Origin: Actinomycetota bacterium
GTDB lineage: Bacteria; Actinomycetota; Geothermincolia; Geothermincolales; RBG-13-55-18
Direction: 5' to 3'
Length of the DNA: 64,000 nucleotides
Assembly (NCBI GenBank): GCA_016931915.1
Contig: JAFGDU010000088.1
Span: 1-64,000, forward strand
Part shown: positions 44,468 to 51,791 of the stretch, piece by piece
Position numbering within the stretch: position 1 is the stretch's first letter
How the letters are laid out: each line of letters begins with the position of its first letter
Translations under genes and position numbers: made by a program
The notes under the pieces: generated by a model
The model's database searches: none
What the model was told of the DNA's origin: nothing
What the model saw: the letters and a program-made list of their open reading frames with translations, nothing else

Positions 44468-45252
44468 CAGGAATCCCTTTCTAATTCCTGGAAGAGCGCT
44501 TCCTTTATGGCGCGCACCTCGTCCACAAACGCGGGGTCGGCGTCGTAGGGGCTGGTCCCCTCGAGATCGGAACGTCGGATGTTATGGTTGTAGGTGATGG
44601 AGCCCAGGTAAGGCAACCCGTCCAGTTTGTCCTTTACTATCGCCTCCTCCTCGGGGCTCTGGACCTTGTTCAACACCACGTATATACGCTGCACCTTGAG
44701 GTCCGATGCCAGTTTACGGATGGTGTTCGCCGTTTGCACGCTGCGCATACCCGGCTCGATGACCACGATCATGGCATCCACCGCGCCCGCGGTGCCCCTG
44801 CCCAGGTGCTCCAAGCCCGCCTCCATGTCCAGGATGACCACGTCGTCGCGGGCGAACAGAAGGTGTTGCAACAGGGCTTTGAGCATCACCGACTCCGGGC
44901 AGACGCAGCCGCCGCCGCCCTCCTTCACCGTGCCCATCACCAGCAGCCTCACCCCGTCGTGTACCTTGGACAGGGCTTCGGGGAGGTCGTCCACCTTGGG
45001 GTTCATCTTGAAATAGGTTCCGAAGGTTCCCGGCTTGGAACCGGTGCGCTCGGCGACCAGTTCCTTCATGTCGGCAATGGGCGCAACGTCGGCCATCTCC
45101 TCGGCGGAGATGCCCAGGCTGGATGCCAGGTTTGCGTCGGGGTCGGCATCCACGGCTATGACGTTCATGCCCTCGTCCGCCAGAAGCCGGGCCAGGCCTC
45201 CCGCCAGGGTGGTCTTGCCCACTCCACCTTTTCCGGTCACTGCGATCTTCAA
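44467..45252 (-). CDS. cooC: CooC-type nickel-insertion ATPase
   Basis: This 261-residue P-loop ATPase starts MKIAVTGKGGVGKTT (deviant Walker A, residues 7-15). It has the CooC-specific C116-V-C118 motif in GGGGCVCPESVM, which binds nickel at the dimer interface, and 'DMEAGLEHLGRGT' as Walker B/switch. It delivers Ni(II) to carbon monoxide dehydrogenase; no CODH gene is in the window. TTG 45252 is placed by AAGGAGGG six bases upstream; GTG 45270 would remove that site. Its promoter appears to lie in the left end of a MITE-like element. Confidence 0.93.
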   Translation of the reverse strand: MKIAVTGKGGVGKTTLAGGLARLLADEGMNVIAVDADPDANLASSLGISAEEMADVAPIADMKELVAERTGSKPGTFGTYFKMNPKVDDLPEALSKVHDGVRLLVMGTVKEGGGGCVCPESVMLKALLQHLLFARDDVVILDMEAGLEHLGRGTAGAVDAMIVVIEPGMRSVQTANTIRKLASDLKVQRIYVVLNKVQSPEEEAIVKDKLDGLPYLGSITYNHNIRRSDLEGTSPYDADPAFVDEVRAIKEALFQELERDS

Positions 45253-45292
45253 CTGCGGTCCCTCCTTCACGGCTGTCTTTCAGGTCGGATTG

Positions 45293-45500
45293 TATTATAG
45301 GTTCTTCTCAAAGAAGGTCAGGCCCAGGGGTCAGGCCCGGATTTAGGCCTGATGTCAAAGCGGTCATTCTGCATATGATCGCGCTTTCGCGTTCAAAGAA
45401 ATTAATCATCATCTTCAGGCCTAAATCCGGGCCTGACCCCTGGGCCTGATGTCATCTATTCAATCACATTTCTTGGAGAAGAACCATATTATAGGTTCTT
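45293..45500. mobile_element. MITE-like element with 34-bp perfect inverted repeats and 14-bp direct repeats
   Basis: A 34-bp sequence at 45319-45352 is repeated perfectly in inverted orientation at 45415-45448. Outside it, GGTTCTTCTCAAAGAA (45300-45315) faces TTCTTGGAGAAGAACC (45470-45485), matching at 15 of 16. The whole is bounded by the 14-bp direct repeat TATTATAGGTTCTT (45293-45306 and 45487-45500). No transposase is encoded. The inverted repeats contain GGGGTCAGGCC cores, as do other repeats in the window. The element lies upstream of cooC. Confidence 0.72.
45294..45321 (-). promoter_or_regulatory. predicted cooC promoter inside the MITE-like element
   Basis: On the minus strand CTGACC (45316-45321), a 16-base spacer and TATAAT (45294-45299) stand 40 bases upstream of the cooC TTG start. 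The -35 overlaps the first bases of the 34-bp inverted repeat. Confidence 0.5.
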
Positions 45501-45569
45501 TTACGGGCAGTGTGGATGAGCGAGGGGAGCGAAAGACGTTCCCGGCTCGATCCCTTTGCCGGGCGCGTA

Positions 45570-46076
45570 TTACCGGCCTTGCTTCCTGCCGCCTTTCCTG
45601 CGTTCCTCCGGCGGCTGCACCTGGGCCGGAGAGACCTGGTCACGCCACATCAGGGAGCGCGCCACATCTACCGTGGACAGGCTTCCCGCCAATCTTTCCT
45701 CGCTCACCACCGGAAGGGTCTTGCCCCCGCTCTGCAGCAGCAGCCCGAAGGCGCTCTCCAGTGTCTGTTCGGGTTCCAGGAGCGTTTCTACCTTGCGCAT
45801 GACCTCCTTTACCTTGAGATGGGGCAGGAGGTCAGTGGAACGCCGGTGCGGGTGCAGCCTGGAGGGCGAGCCGCCCTTGGCCATCAGCTCGTCGTATTCC
45901 GGGATAAGGCAGCGCAGGAGGTCCTCCGCTCCCAGCATCCCCACCACGCGGTCGCCTTGCGCGACTACAACCAGTTCTCCGGCCTGGGTAAGGGCCATCC
46001 TCTCGGCGGCTTCCTTGATGGTGGCGTTGTCGTGGATCCTGGGAGCATTGCGGTTCATCGCTTCCTTTACTTGCAT
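45570..46076 (-). CDS. CBS-domain pair protein
   Basis: This 168-residue protein consists of two CBS motifs (about 1-60 and 88-145) with 'VKEAMNRNAPRIHDNATIKEAA' and 'VKEVMRKVETLLEPEQTLESAF'. CBS pairs bind adenosine nucleotides or SAM and act as energy or ligand sensors. The C-terminus is a basic tail, 'PPEERRKGGRKQGR'. It stands alone and is divergent from a lipid kinase gene. Confidence 0.88.
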   Translation of the reverse strand: MQVKEAMNRNAPRIHDNATIKEAAERMALTQAGELVVVAQGDRVVGMLGAEDLLRCLIPEYDELMAKGGSPSRLHPHRRSTDLLPHLKVKEVMRKVETLLEPEQTLESAFGLLLQSGGKTLPVVSEERLAGSLSTVDVARSLMWRDQVSPAQVQPPEERRKGGRKQGR

Positions 46077-46171
46077 CTTGCCTCCTTCTCTTCCTTTTTG
46101 TACCTATATTATTCCCTCCGGGACCCACAGGTACGCTCGCCTAAATGTTGCATACATTAAACGCAGATATG

Positions 46172-46204
46172 TTTACTCAGTATTTTATGCCATGATAATA
46201 TAAT
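46172..46204 (+). promoter_or_regulatory. possible promoter of the lipid kinase gene at 46235
   Basis: TGATAATATAAT lies at 46193-46204, giving either GATAAT with TTTACT (46172-46177) 16 bases upstream or TATAAT without a good -35. GGGGGTGAAAG precedes ATG 46235. Confidence 0.45.
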
Positions 46205-46234
46205 CTCTCGACGTAACCTTGCAGGGGGTGAAAG

Positions 46235-47464
46235 ATGCCGAAGACCGGAGAGGACAGGAGATACCTGGTCATAGTCAATCCGGTTTCGCGTGGCGGCAAG
46301 GCACAGGAGGAGGGTATCTGGCTCCTCAACCGCCTGAGGAAAGCGGGAGTGGACTACGAATTCCTCTTTACCGAGCGGGCGGGGCATGCCGAGGAGATGG
46401 TGGTGAAGTGGGCCGAGGATTTCGACGTCGTAGTCTCCGTCTCCGGCGACGGCACCACCAACGAGATCATCAACGGCATCATGAAGGTCCCCCACACCGA
46501 ACTGAAACTGGCCATGTTCCCGGCCGGCACCGCCGACGACTTCGCCTGCAACATGGGGTACGACCGCAAGGACAAGGAGCAGGCTCTCCGCACCATTCTC
46601 GGTAACAACTGCCGCACCATAGACCTCATCCGTTACGACGATCGCTATGCCGCCGTAACCTGGGGGCTGGGGGTGGATTCTGAGATCGCCGACGGCGCCT
46701 ACAAGTGGAAGAGATTCCGCATCCCCGCCTACTTCTACAGCGGGCTGCGCATATGCTTCTTCGAGGAGAGGAAGAAATACCACGTCCGCTTCGATTACGA
46801 GGGGCAGACCTTGGATGACTGGGTACTCATCTCCATCCTGTGCAACGCTCCTCTCTTCGGCCGCTATATAAAGATACATCCCGATGCGAAGATGAACGAC
46901 GGCCTTCTCGGCTTGACCATCGGCAGGGAGATGCCCAACGTCTACGGGCTGGTACTCTTCGCCTTCGCCTGCTTGAACGGCAGACATGGCTTTTCGCGCC
47001 TGGTCTCCTACCACCAGGTACGCAGCATGCGCGTCGAGTGTAAATCAGACACCTATGCCCAGATAGACGGCGAGGTCTTCAAGTTCGATGCCGGCAAGGT
47101 AATCAATATCTCCGTTGTGCCCCAGGCCCTGAAGGTGCTGGTACCCGCGGAATCCCTGGAGAGCAAGAAACTGCCCTTCGTGCACAAGGAAGAGCCGCCG
47201 GAGCCGGTGCAACTGCGCCTTATCCCGAGACGCGAGGGGGTTGCAGAGGAGTTGGAGGAACTCTCGCGCAGGGTGAAAGCCAGGATTGAGAGGGCTCTGG
47301 AGGCGAGGGGCAGGAGGCCTGTGAGGACCCCGAGGAGAAGCAAGAGAGAACAGGGCCGGCAGGTGGCTTTATTCGGCAGGGATCGCGAGGAAGAAAGGCT
47401 CACTCGCCGGGCCGCGAAGAGGATCAAGAAGGAGATGCGCGATCTGGGAGAAAGCGGGTGCTGA
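46235..47464 (+). CDS. diacylglycerol-kinase-family lipid kinase with basic C-terminal extension
   Basis: This 409-residue protein has the DAGK catalytic domain: 'LVIVNPVSRGGKA', the nucleotide motif S-G-D-G-T-T-N-E-I-I, and P-A-G-T-A-D-D-F-A. A second beta-sandwich domain follows, with 'AQIDGEVFKFD'. The last ~90 residues are rich in Arg/Lys and predicted helical, an extension not usual in the family, perhaps for membrane or nucleic-acid contact. Substrate (diacylglycerol or another lipid) is unknown. A diverged paralogue lies at 56801-57931. It ends in a terminator. Confidence 0.88.
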   Translation: MPKTGEDRRYLVIVNPVSRGGKAQEEGIWLLNRLRKAGVDYEFLFTERAGHAEEMVVKWAEDFDVVVSVSGDGTTNEIINGIMKVPHTELKLAMFPAGTADDFACNMGYDRKDKEQALRTILGNNCRTIDLIRYDDRYAAVTWGLGVDSEIADGAYKWKRFRIPAYFYSGLRICFFEERKKYHVRFDYEGQTLDDWVLISILCNAPLFGRYIKIHPDAKMNDGLLGLTIGREMPNVYGLVLFAFACLNGRHGFSRLVSYHQVRSMRVECKSDTYAQIDGEVFKFDAGKVINISVVPQALKVLVPAESLESKKLPFVHKEEPPEPVQLRLIPRREGVAEELEELSRRVKARIERALEARGRRPVRTPRRSKREQGRQVALFGRDREEERLTRRAAKRIKKEMRDLGESGC

Positions 47465-47590
47465 AGTCGTGAAACCTGGCCTGATATATATCATTCCCGA
47501 TAGTAAACAAGTATGTCCGATTTGCTTGACATAGATATACAACTCTGCTAATTTCAAACCAACGGGTGGGACGAAGTCTGTAGAAGATCT

Positions 47591-47617
47591 AGCCCCATTC
47601 GGGGCTGGATTTTTTTG
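47591..47617 (+). terminator. Rho-independent terminator downstream of the lipid kinase gene
   Basis: AGCCCC-ATTC-GGGGCT, extendable to eight pairs, is followed by GGA and seven T residues. It lies 127 bases after the stop codon. Confidence 0.85.
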
Positions 47618-47744
47618 AACTTTGAAAAAAGCCCTACGCTATAAGCTGCCGGCCAACCCCATATGCCCTATAGCATGAGATGGAATCAGCACATTCCACC
47701 CCCTGAAATAGCCCTATCCGCCGGTGGCTTATAGCTCCCCTTTG

Positions 47745-47770
47745 GGAGGCGCTTCGGCGCCTCCTTCCTT
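47745..47770. terminator. hairpin with TTCG tetraloop
   Basis: GGAGGCGC-TTCG-GCGCCTCC is a perfect eight-pair stem with the very stable TTCG loop, followed by TTCCTTTG. No gene ends just before it on the plus strand other than the lipid kinase 280 bases away, so an unseen transcript is possible. Confidence 0.55.
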
Positions 47771-47893
47771 TGTAACGACCGATGCATTCAACTTGATCCG
47801 TCGAAGGTCTCGTCTGAGCACATACATAGGCGATCACGTTGAATGCCGCCACGTCGCTGCGCTCCTCACGATAAATTCCGGGCTGACCCCGGG

Positions 47894-47938
47894 CGTTGAG
47901 GCCTGACCCCCAACGTTGAAAATGGAGGGCTGACCCCC
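47894..47938. repeat. 45-bp dispersed repeat, copy 2 (inverted)
   Basis: The sequence is the reverse complement of 18819-18863 with two differences in 45 bases. It lies six bases beyond the stop codon of the HdrB-like gene. See copy 1 for its relation to REP-type repeats. Confidence 0.85.
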
Positions 47939-47943
47939 GGCAA

Positions 47944-48729
47944 TCAGAGGGATCTTTCGACCAGTTCGGGGAGCATGAGGACCTCGATGCCGCTGCCCTC
48001 CGGCAGGCTGGCCAGGGCCTGGCCGTAACATCCCGTACAGATGGTGACCAGGGTAGACGTGGTGACGCTCGCCGCGATATGGGCGGCCCCCTCGGGTTTG
48101 TAACAGCACCTGGGGGCGTCTATGCGGTGCACCTCCAGGCCTTGCAGGCGGGAGAAGACCTCCTCGGTGGATTCCAGGTCCATGGGCACGGGGGAGAACC
48201 TGCGGTGCAGGCGGTAGCATCCGGCATAGTAGTCCACTTGACTCTCGTAAACGGTTTTATCCATAGCCTCGGCCATGGCGACGGGGTAGAAGACGATGTC
48301 CTCCCCGGGGAAGGCGTGTTTATAGATGGGATAGCAGGGGGAGCAGAAGATAACGAGGCGCTTTGCACCCAGTTCCTTCGCCGCGAGCAGGTTCAAGGCC
48401 ACGAATTCCTTTGACAGCTCGCGGCATGCGGCCATTGCGGCGTCGTCGCGGGCCGCGATGGCCGGGCGGTAGAGATAATTACCGCAGCAGTACTCCCTGG
48501 AGAGGAAGGTGTAAGAGAAACCCCCTGCGTCGAGGACCCTCGCGAGGGAGGAGAGCATGTGGGGGAGGAGATAGAGGATCTGGCATCCCGAGACGATGAC
48601 GTTTTCGGCTTCCCGGTCGTAGGGCAGGCCGTGCTTGTCCAGGATCTCGACCCGGGGGGGAAGGCCGGTGGCCATGTTCCCCGAGTTCCTGATGGTCTCC
48701 ACCATGCCCGCGTCGATCAGATCGTGCAT
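47944..48729 (-). CDS. heterodisulfide-reductase-B-like protein with two CCG-type domains
   Basis: This 261-residue protein has two cysteine-rich segments of the CCG family. The first is G-C-Q-I-L...Y-C-C-G-N-Y...C-S-P-C, the second A-G-C-Y-R-L...R-C-C-Y-K...C-T-G-C. The canonical CCG glycine is Tyr in the second. Such domains hold the noncubane [4Fe-4S] clusters of HdrB or related cofactors in succinate/lactate/glycolate enzymes. No HdrA/HdrC gene is beside it. ATG 48729 follows GGAGGAG. It may share a transcript with the radical SAM gene 112 bases upstream. Confidence 0.85.
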   Translation of the reverse strand: MHDLIDAGMVETIRNSGNMATGLPPRVEILDKHGLPYDREAENVIVSGCQILYLLPHMLSSLARVLDAGGFSYTFLSREYCCGNYLYRPAIAARDDAAMAACRELSKEFVALNLLAAKELGAKRLVIFCSPCYPIYKHAFPGEDIVFYPVAMAEAMDKTVYESQVDYYAGCYRLHRRFSPVPMDLESTEEVFSRLQGLEVHRIDAPRCCYKPEGAAHIAASVTTSTLVTICTGCYGQALASLPEGSGIEVLMLPELVERSL

Positions 48730-48841
48730 TTACGCTCCTCCCTTCTCCGCGCTTTCCGGTCATATCAATTCTATCCCCCGGGCGGGATAAGTGGCGCATC
48801 TCCCCGGGTGATACGCACTCGACTTCGTTATCAAAGGCCTT

Positions 48842-49966
48842 TCATCGGCTCCGGGTACCTGATCTCGTTCTCTTGAGCAGGGACGTCTTGTACGGCCGTG
48901 ACGCCGCCAGCTCCGGTCTTCCACAGGGGGGCCGAGCCAGGCCCGCACAGCCCTGGTGGCAGTTGGCGGTACAGCCGGCGACGGGCGCGAACTCCCGCTC
49001 TCCCACGCGGCGGGAGAAGGGCATGGCGTATGCCTCGCAGTGGGGTAGGCCGGGGGTGTCCGCCTCCGACGCTTCCAGTTCCTGGCATACGGCGTAAGTC
49101 ATGCCACGCTCCTGAGCGGCGCTGCGCAAGGCGCGGTGGAGGGCGAGGCGCCGGTCGTGCCGGAGCATGTAACCGCTGGATGTATAGGAGCGGTCGTAGG
49201 CGTAATCTCCACGCAGGGATGTCTCCCCGTGCGCCGAGATACTCCGTTCCAAACCGGCGAGGACATCGCGAGTGGCAGCCGAGAAACGCCCCGTCGAGCT
49301 CACCACGTGCCCGGCTCCAGCCGCGGCGCAGTCCGTCAGGACCTCCAGGGCCTTCTCCATCCATGTATCCCCGTACAGGGCTCGCCACAGGGGCGGGATG
49401 ACCGGGTCCAGCCGCACCAGGGCGGGCTGGCCCAGCGAGGACGCCCAGCGCAGGGCATCGAGCCTGCTCTCGTATTGGGGAGCCCGGGGGGAGAGCGCGG
49501 CCAGGATCTCAGGGGGCCCTTCGATGGTAACGGCCAGGAAAAACCTGCCCCTCCCCGGAAAGCCACGCACCTGGGCGAGAAAGGAGGGGTCTCCCTTGGT
49601 GATGACGTGAAAGCTCACGCCCCACTCGACCAGCACTTCGACCAGTTCCTTGACCGCCTGGCGCAGCGAAGGGACATCCTGGCATGGATCGGTCACGTTG
49701 GAGATGGAGATGGGCGGGCACAGTTCCAGCCCTTCCAGCTCTCTTGCCACCATGGAAGCGAGGTTGGAGTAAACCACCATGCCCTCCCCGGGGCTGCGGG
49801 AATAGAACGCGTCTCTCGCGTAGCAGTAGAGACAGGAATGTTGACAGTGCTGCATTCCCGGTGGGGTCACGTTGATGATCCACTTGTGGTAGCATTTGCG
49901 CTTCTCGCCCCGGTAGGGAAAATCGTGCAAGGTGGGCGAGCGACGTTCACGCATTATGATCTCCAT
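48842..49966 (-). CDS. SPL-like radical SAM protein with C-terminal cysteine cluster
   Basis: This 374-residue protein has the radical SAM ligands in C-Q-H-S-C-L-Y-C-Y-A-R-D. The downstream strand pattern ('ISISNVTDPCQ', 'VITKGDPS', 'LAVTIEGPPE') is that of Rv2578c/SplB-like proteins. A final C-T-A-N-C-H-Q-G-C region with another Cys could bind a second Fe-S cluster. The reaction is unknown. ATG 49954 has GGAG six bases before it and may be the real start; ATG 49966 also has TAGGAG close by. Confidence 0.87.
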   Translation of the reverse strand: MEIIMRERRSPTLHDFPYRGEKRKCYHKWIINVTPPGMQHCQHSCLYCYARDAFYSRSPGEGMVVYSNLASMVARELEGLELCPPISISNVTDPCQDVPSLRQAVKELVEVLVEWGVSFHVITKGDPSFLAQVRGFPGRGRFFLAVTIEGPPEILAALSPRAPQYESRLDALRWASSLGQPALVRLDPVIPPLWRALYGDTWMEKALEVLTDCAAAGAGHVVSSTGRFSAATRDVLAGLERSISAHGETSLRGDYAYDRSYTSSGYMLRHDRRLALHRALRSAAQERGMTYAVCQELEASEADTPGLPHCEAYAMPFSRRVGEREFAPVAGCTANCHQGCAGLARPPCGRPELAASRPYKTSLLKRTRSGTRSR

Positions 49967-50573
49967 ACTCCTATCATAAACCCGTCCGGTTTGCCGGTCG
50001 CCTGAGGGTTGCGGGGGCGCGATTAGGTGCGTTCCGGCGCTTCACCAAGTGGGTATATATAATGCAGGCCCGCAAGAGGTGACATCCCGCAGGCGGGAGC
50101 GGCACCGCAGCGGCATTTATCTGCTGTTTCCGGAGGTATTAAAGCTGACATCTTTATTGCGCTCACCGGGACGGGAAACCTATAATGAACGGTGGAGAGT
50201 GAATGCAATATCTATGAGGTCGCAGCAATGAACGCAGTAATTCCCCTGACAGTCCCTCAAGCCCCAAACCTCGACGAACGCCGGGGACCCGGTGCCTCGT
50301 TCCATAGATACGGTGATGCGCGGAGAGTACCTGTGCCAAGGTCTGAAGGAGCACCGGCGCGCCTCGTCGCGTAAGGCGCAAGGAGGTGAAGTCGACACAG
50401 GATCGATGCGAGATCAAGTCCGGCCGGCACAAAGCAACGACGGAGGAAGTGGCTATAGCATGCCGGCAGATCCGTAAAGCGGGGCGCTAACCCCTTTACA
50501 TATAGCTGTTGTATATCCCTTGAGCCTGGGCGCCGGGCAACAGCGCCCAAGATAGCCAGAAGGAGGGGAAATT
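49967..50573. promoter_or_regulatory. long structured spacer upstream of the beta-oxidation operon
   Basis: No gene is supported in 607 bases. Possible RNA structure: GCCGGCA (50423-50429) pairs with TGCCGGC (50461-50467), and TGGGCGC (50527-50533) pairs with GCGCCCA (50543-50549) just before the thiolase start. A GC-rich segment at 50275-50400 contains CGCCGGGGACCCGG, GCCTCGTCGCGTAAGGCG and AAGGAGGTGAAG, suggestive of a structured leader or a small RNA, but I cannot identify a class. Confidence 0.35.
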
Positions 50574-51764
50574 ATGGCCAGGGAATTACAGGAAGTATAC
50601 GTTATCGATGCCTGCCGCACCGCCTTCGGTAAAGCCAGGCCGAACGGTGCTTTTGCCCAGACACGTGCGGACGACATGGTGGTCAAGGTAATCCGATCGT
50701 TGTTGGAGCGGAATCCGGACGTTCCCAGGGACAAGATAGACGACAATATCTGGGCCGCGTCCACGCAGTGGGGAGATCAGGGGCTGACCATCGGCCGCAC
50801 CACCGCCATCCTGGCGGGCCTGCCGGTTACGACCCCGGGATGCGCCATAGACCGCATGTGCGCCGGGGGCGCGACCTCCGCCTGTTTTGGAGCCTCGGAG
50901 ATACAGGTGGGAGCCGCCGATCTTATCGTAGCCGGCGGCGTAGAGCACATGGGACACCATCCCATGGGGCAGGGCGCAGACCCCAACCCGCGCTTCCTGG
51001 CGGAAAAGCTGGTGGACCAGAGCGCCCTGAACATGGGCATGACCGCCGAGAACCTTCACGACATGCACCCGGATATAGACCAGACGCAATGCGACGAATA
51101 CTCCGTCTTGAGCCAGCAGAAGGCAAAGAAAGCCCTGGAAGAAGGGAAGTTCGACCCCATCATCGTGCCCATGACGGTATGGAGCGGGAACGGCTGGACC
51201 GTCGCCGATAAGGACGAACAACCCAGGCCTGAGGCCACGGTCGAGAGCATGAAGGACCTGCGCTATCCCTTCCGGGTCAAGGGCAGGGTGACGCCGGGGA
51301 ACTCCTCGGGACTCAACGACGGCGCGGCCGGCGTGCTGCTTGCCTCCGAAAAGGCAGTAAAGGAGTACGGACTCAAGCCCATGATGCGCCTGGTGCAGTA
51401 CGCCTTCGCGGCGGTGAAGCCGGAGATCATGGGGCTGGGCCCGGTTCCCGCCACGCATAAAGTACTGGAGAGGGCGGGGATGAAGTTCGACGAGATGGAC
51501 GTGATAGAGCTCAACGAGGCGTTCGCCGTGCAGGCCATCGTCTTCATGCAGGAATTCGGCATGACGATGCCGGACGACCCCAAGCTCAATCCGTGGGGAG
51601 GGGCCATCGCCTTCGGCCATCCGCTGGCCTCATCCGGATGCCGCCTCATGGCCCAGCTCGCCTACTACTTCGCGGAGCACCCAGAGGCCAGGTACGGCCT
51701 GACCACCATGTGCGTGGGTCTGGGTCAGGGCGCGGCCATGATCTTCGAGAACGTCCAGAACTGA
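50574..51764 (+). CDS. acetyl-CoA acyltransferase (thiolase)
   Basis: This 396-residue thiolase keeps all catalytic residues: the Cys in D-R-M-C-A-G-G-A, His in F-G-H-P-L-A-S-S-G, and Cys in T-M-C-V-G-L-G-Q-G. N-E-A-F-A is intact. It cleaves 3-ketoacyl-CoA in beta-oxidation (or condenses acetyl-CoA units). AGGAGGGG precedes the ATG. The two-domain hydratase/dehydrogenase gene follows 27 bases later, forming a fadA-fadJ-like operon. It contrasts with the altered thiolase at 14166-15347. Confidence 0.96.
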   Translation: MARELQEVYVIDACRTAFGKARPNGAFAQTRADDMVVKVIRSLLERNPDVPRDKIDDNIWAASTQWGDQGLTIGRTTAILAGLPVTTPGCAIDRMCAGGATSACFGASEIQVGAADLIVAGGVEHMGHHPMGQGADPNPRFLAEKLVDQSALNMGMTAENLHDMHPDIDQTQCDEYSVLSQQKAKKALEEGKFDPIIVPMTVWSGNGWTVADKDEQPRPEATVESMKDLRYPFRVKGRVTPGNSSGLNDGAAGVLLASEKAVKEYGLKPMMRLVQYAFAAVKPEIMGLGPVPATHKVLERAGMKFDEMDVIELNEAFAVQAIVFMQEFGMTMPDDPKLNPWGGAIAFGHPLASSGCRLMAQLAYYFAEHPEARYGLTTMCVGLGQGAAMIFENVQN

Positions 51765-51791
51765 AGGCGGAAGAAGAAAAGGAGGTAAGAG

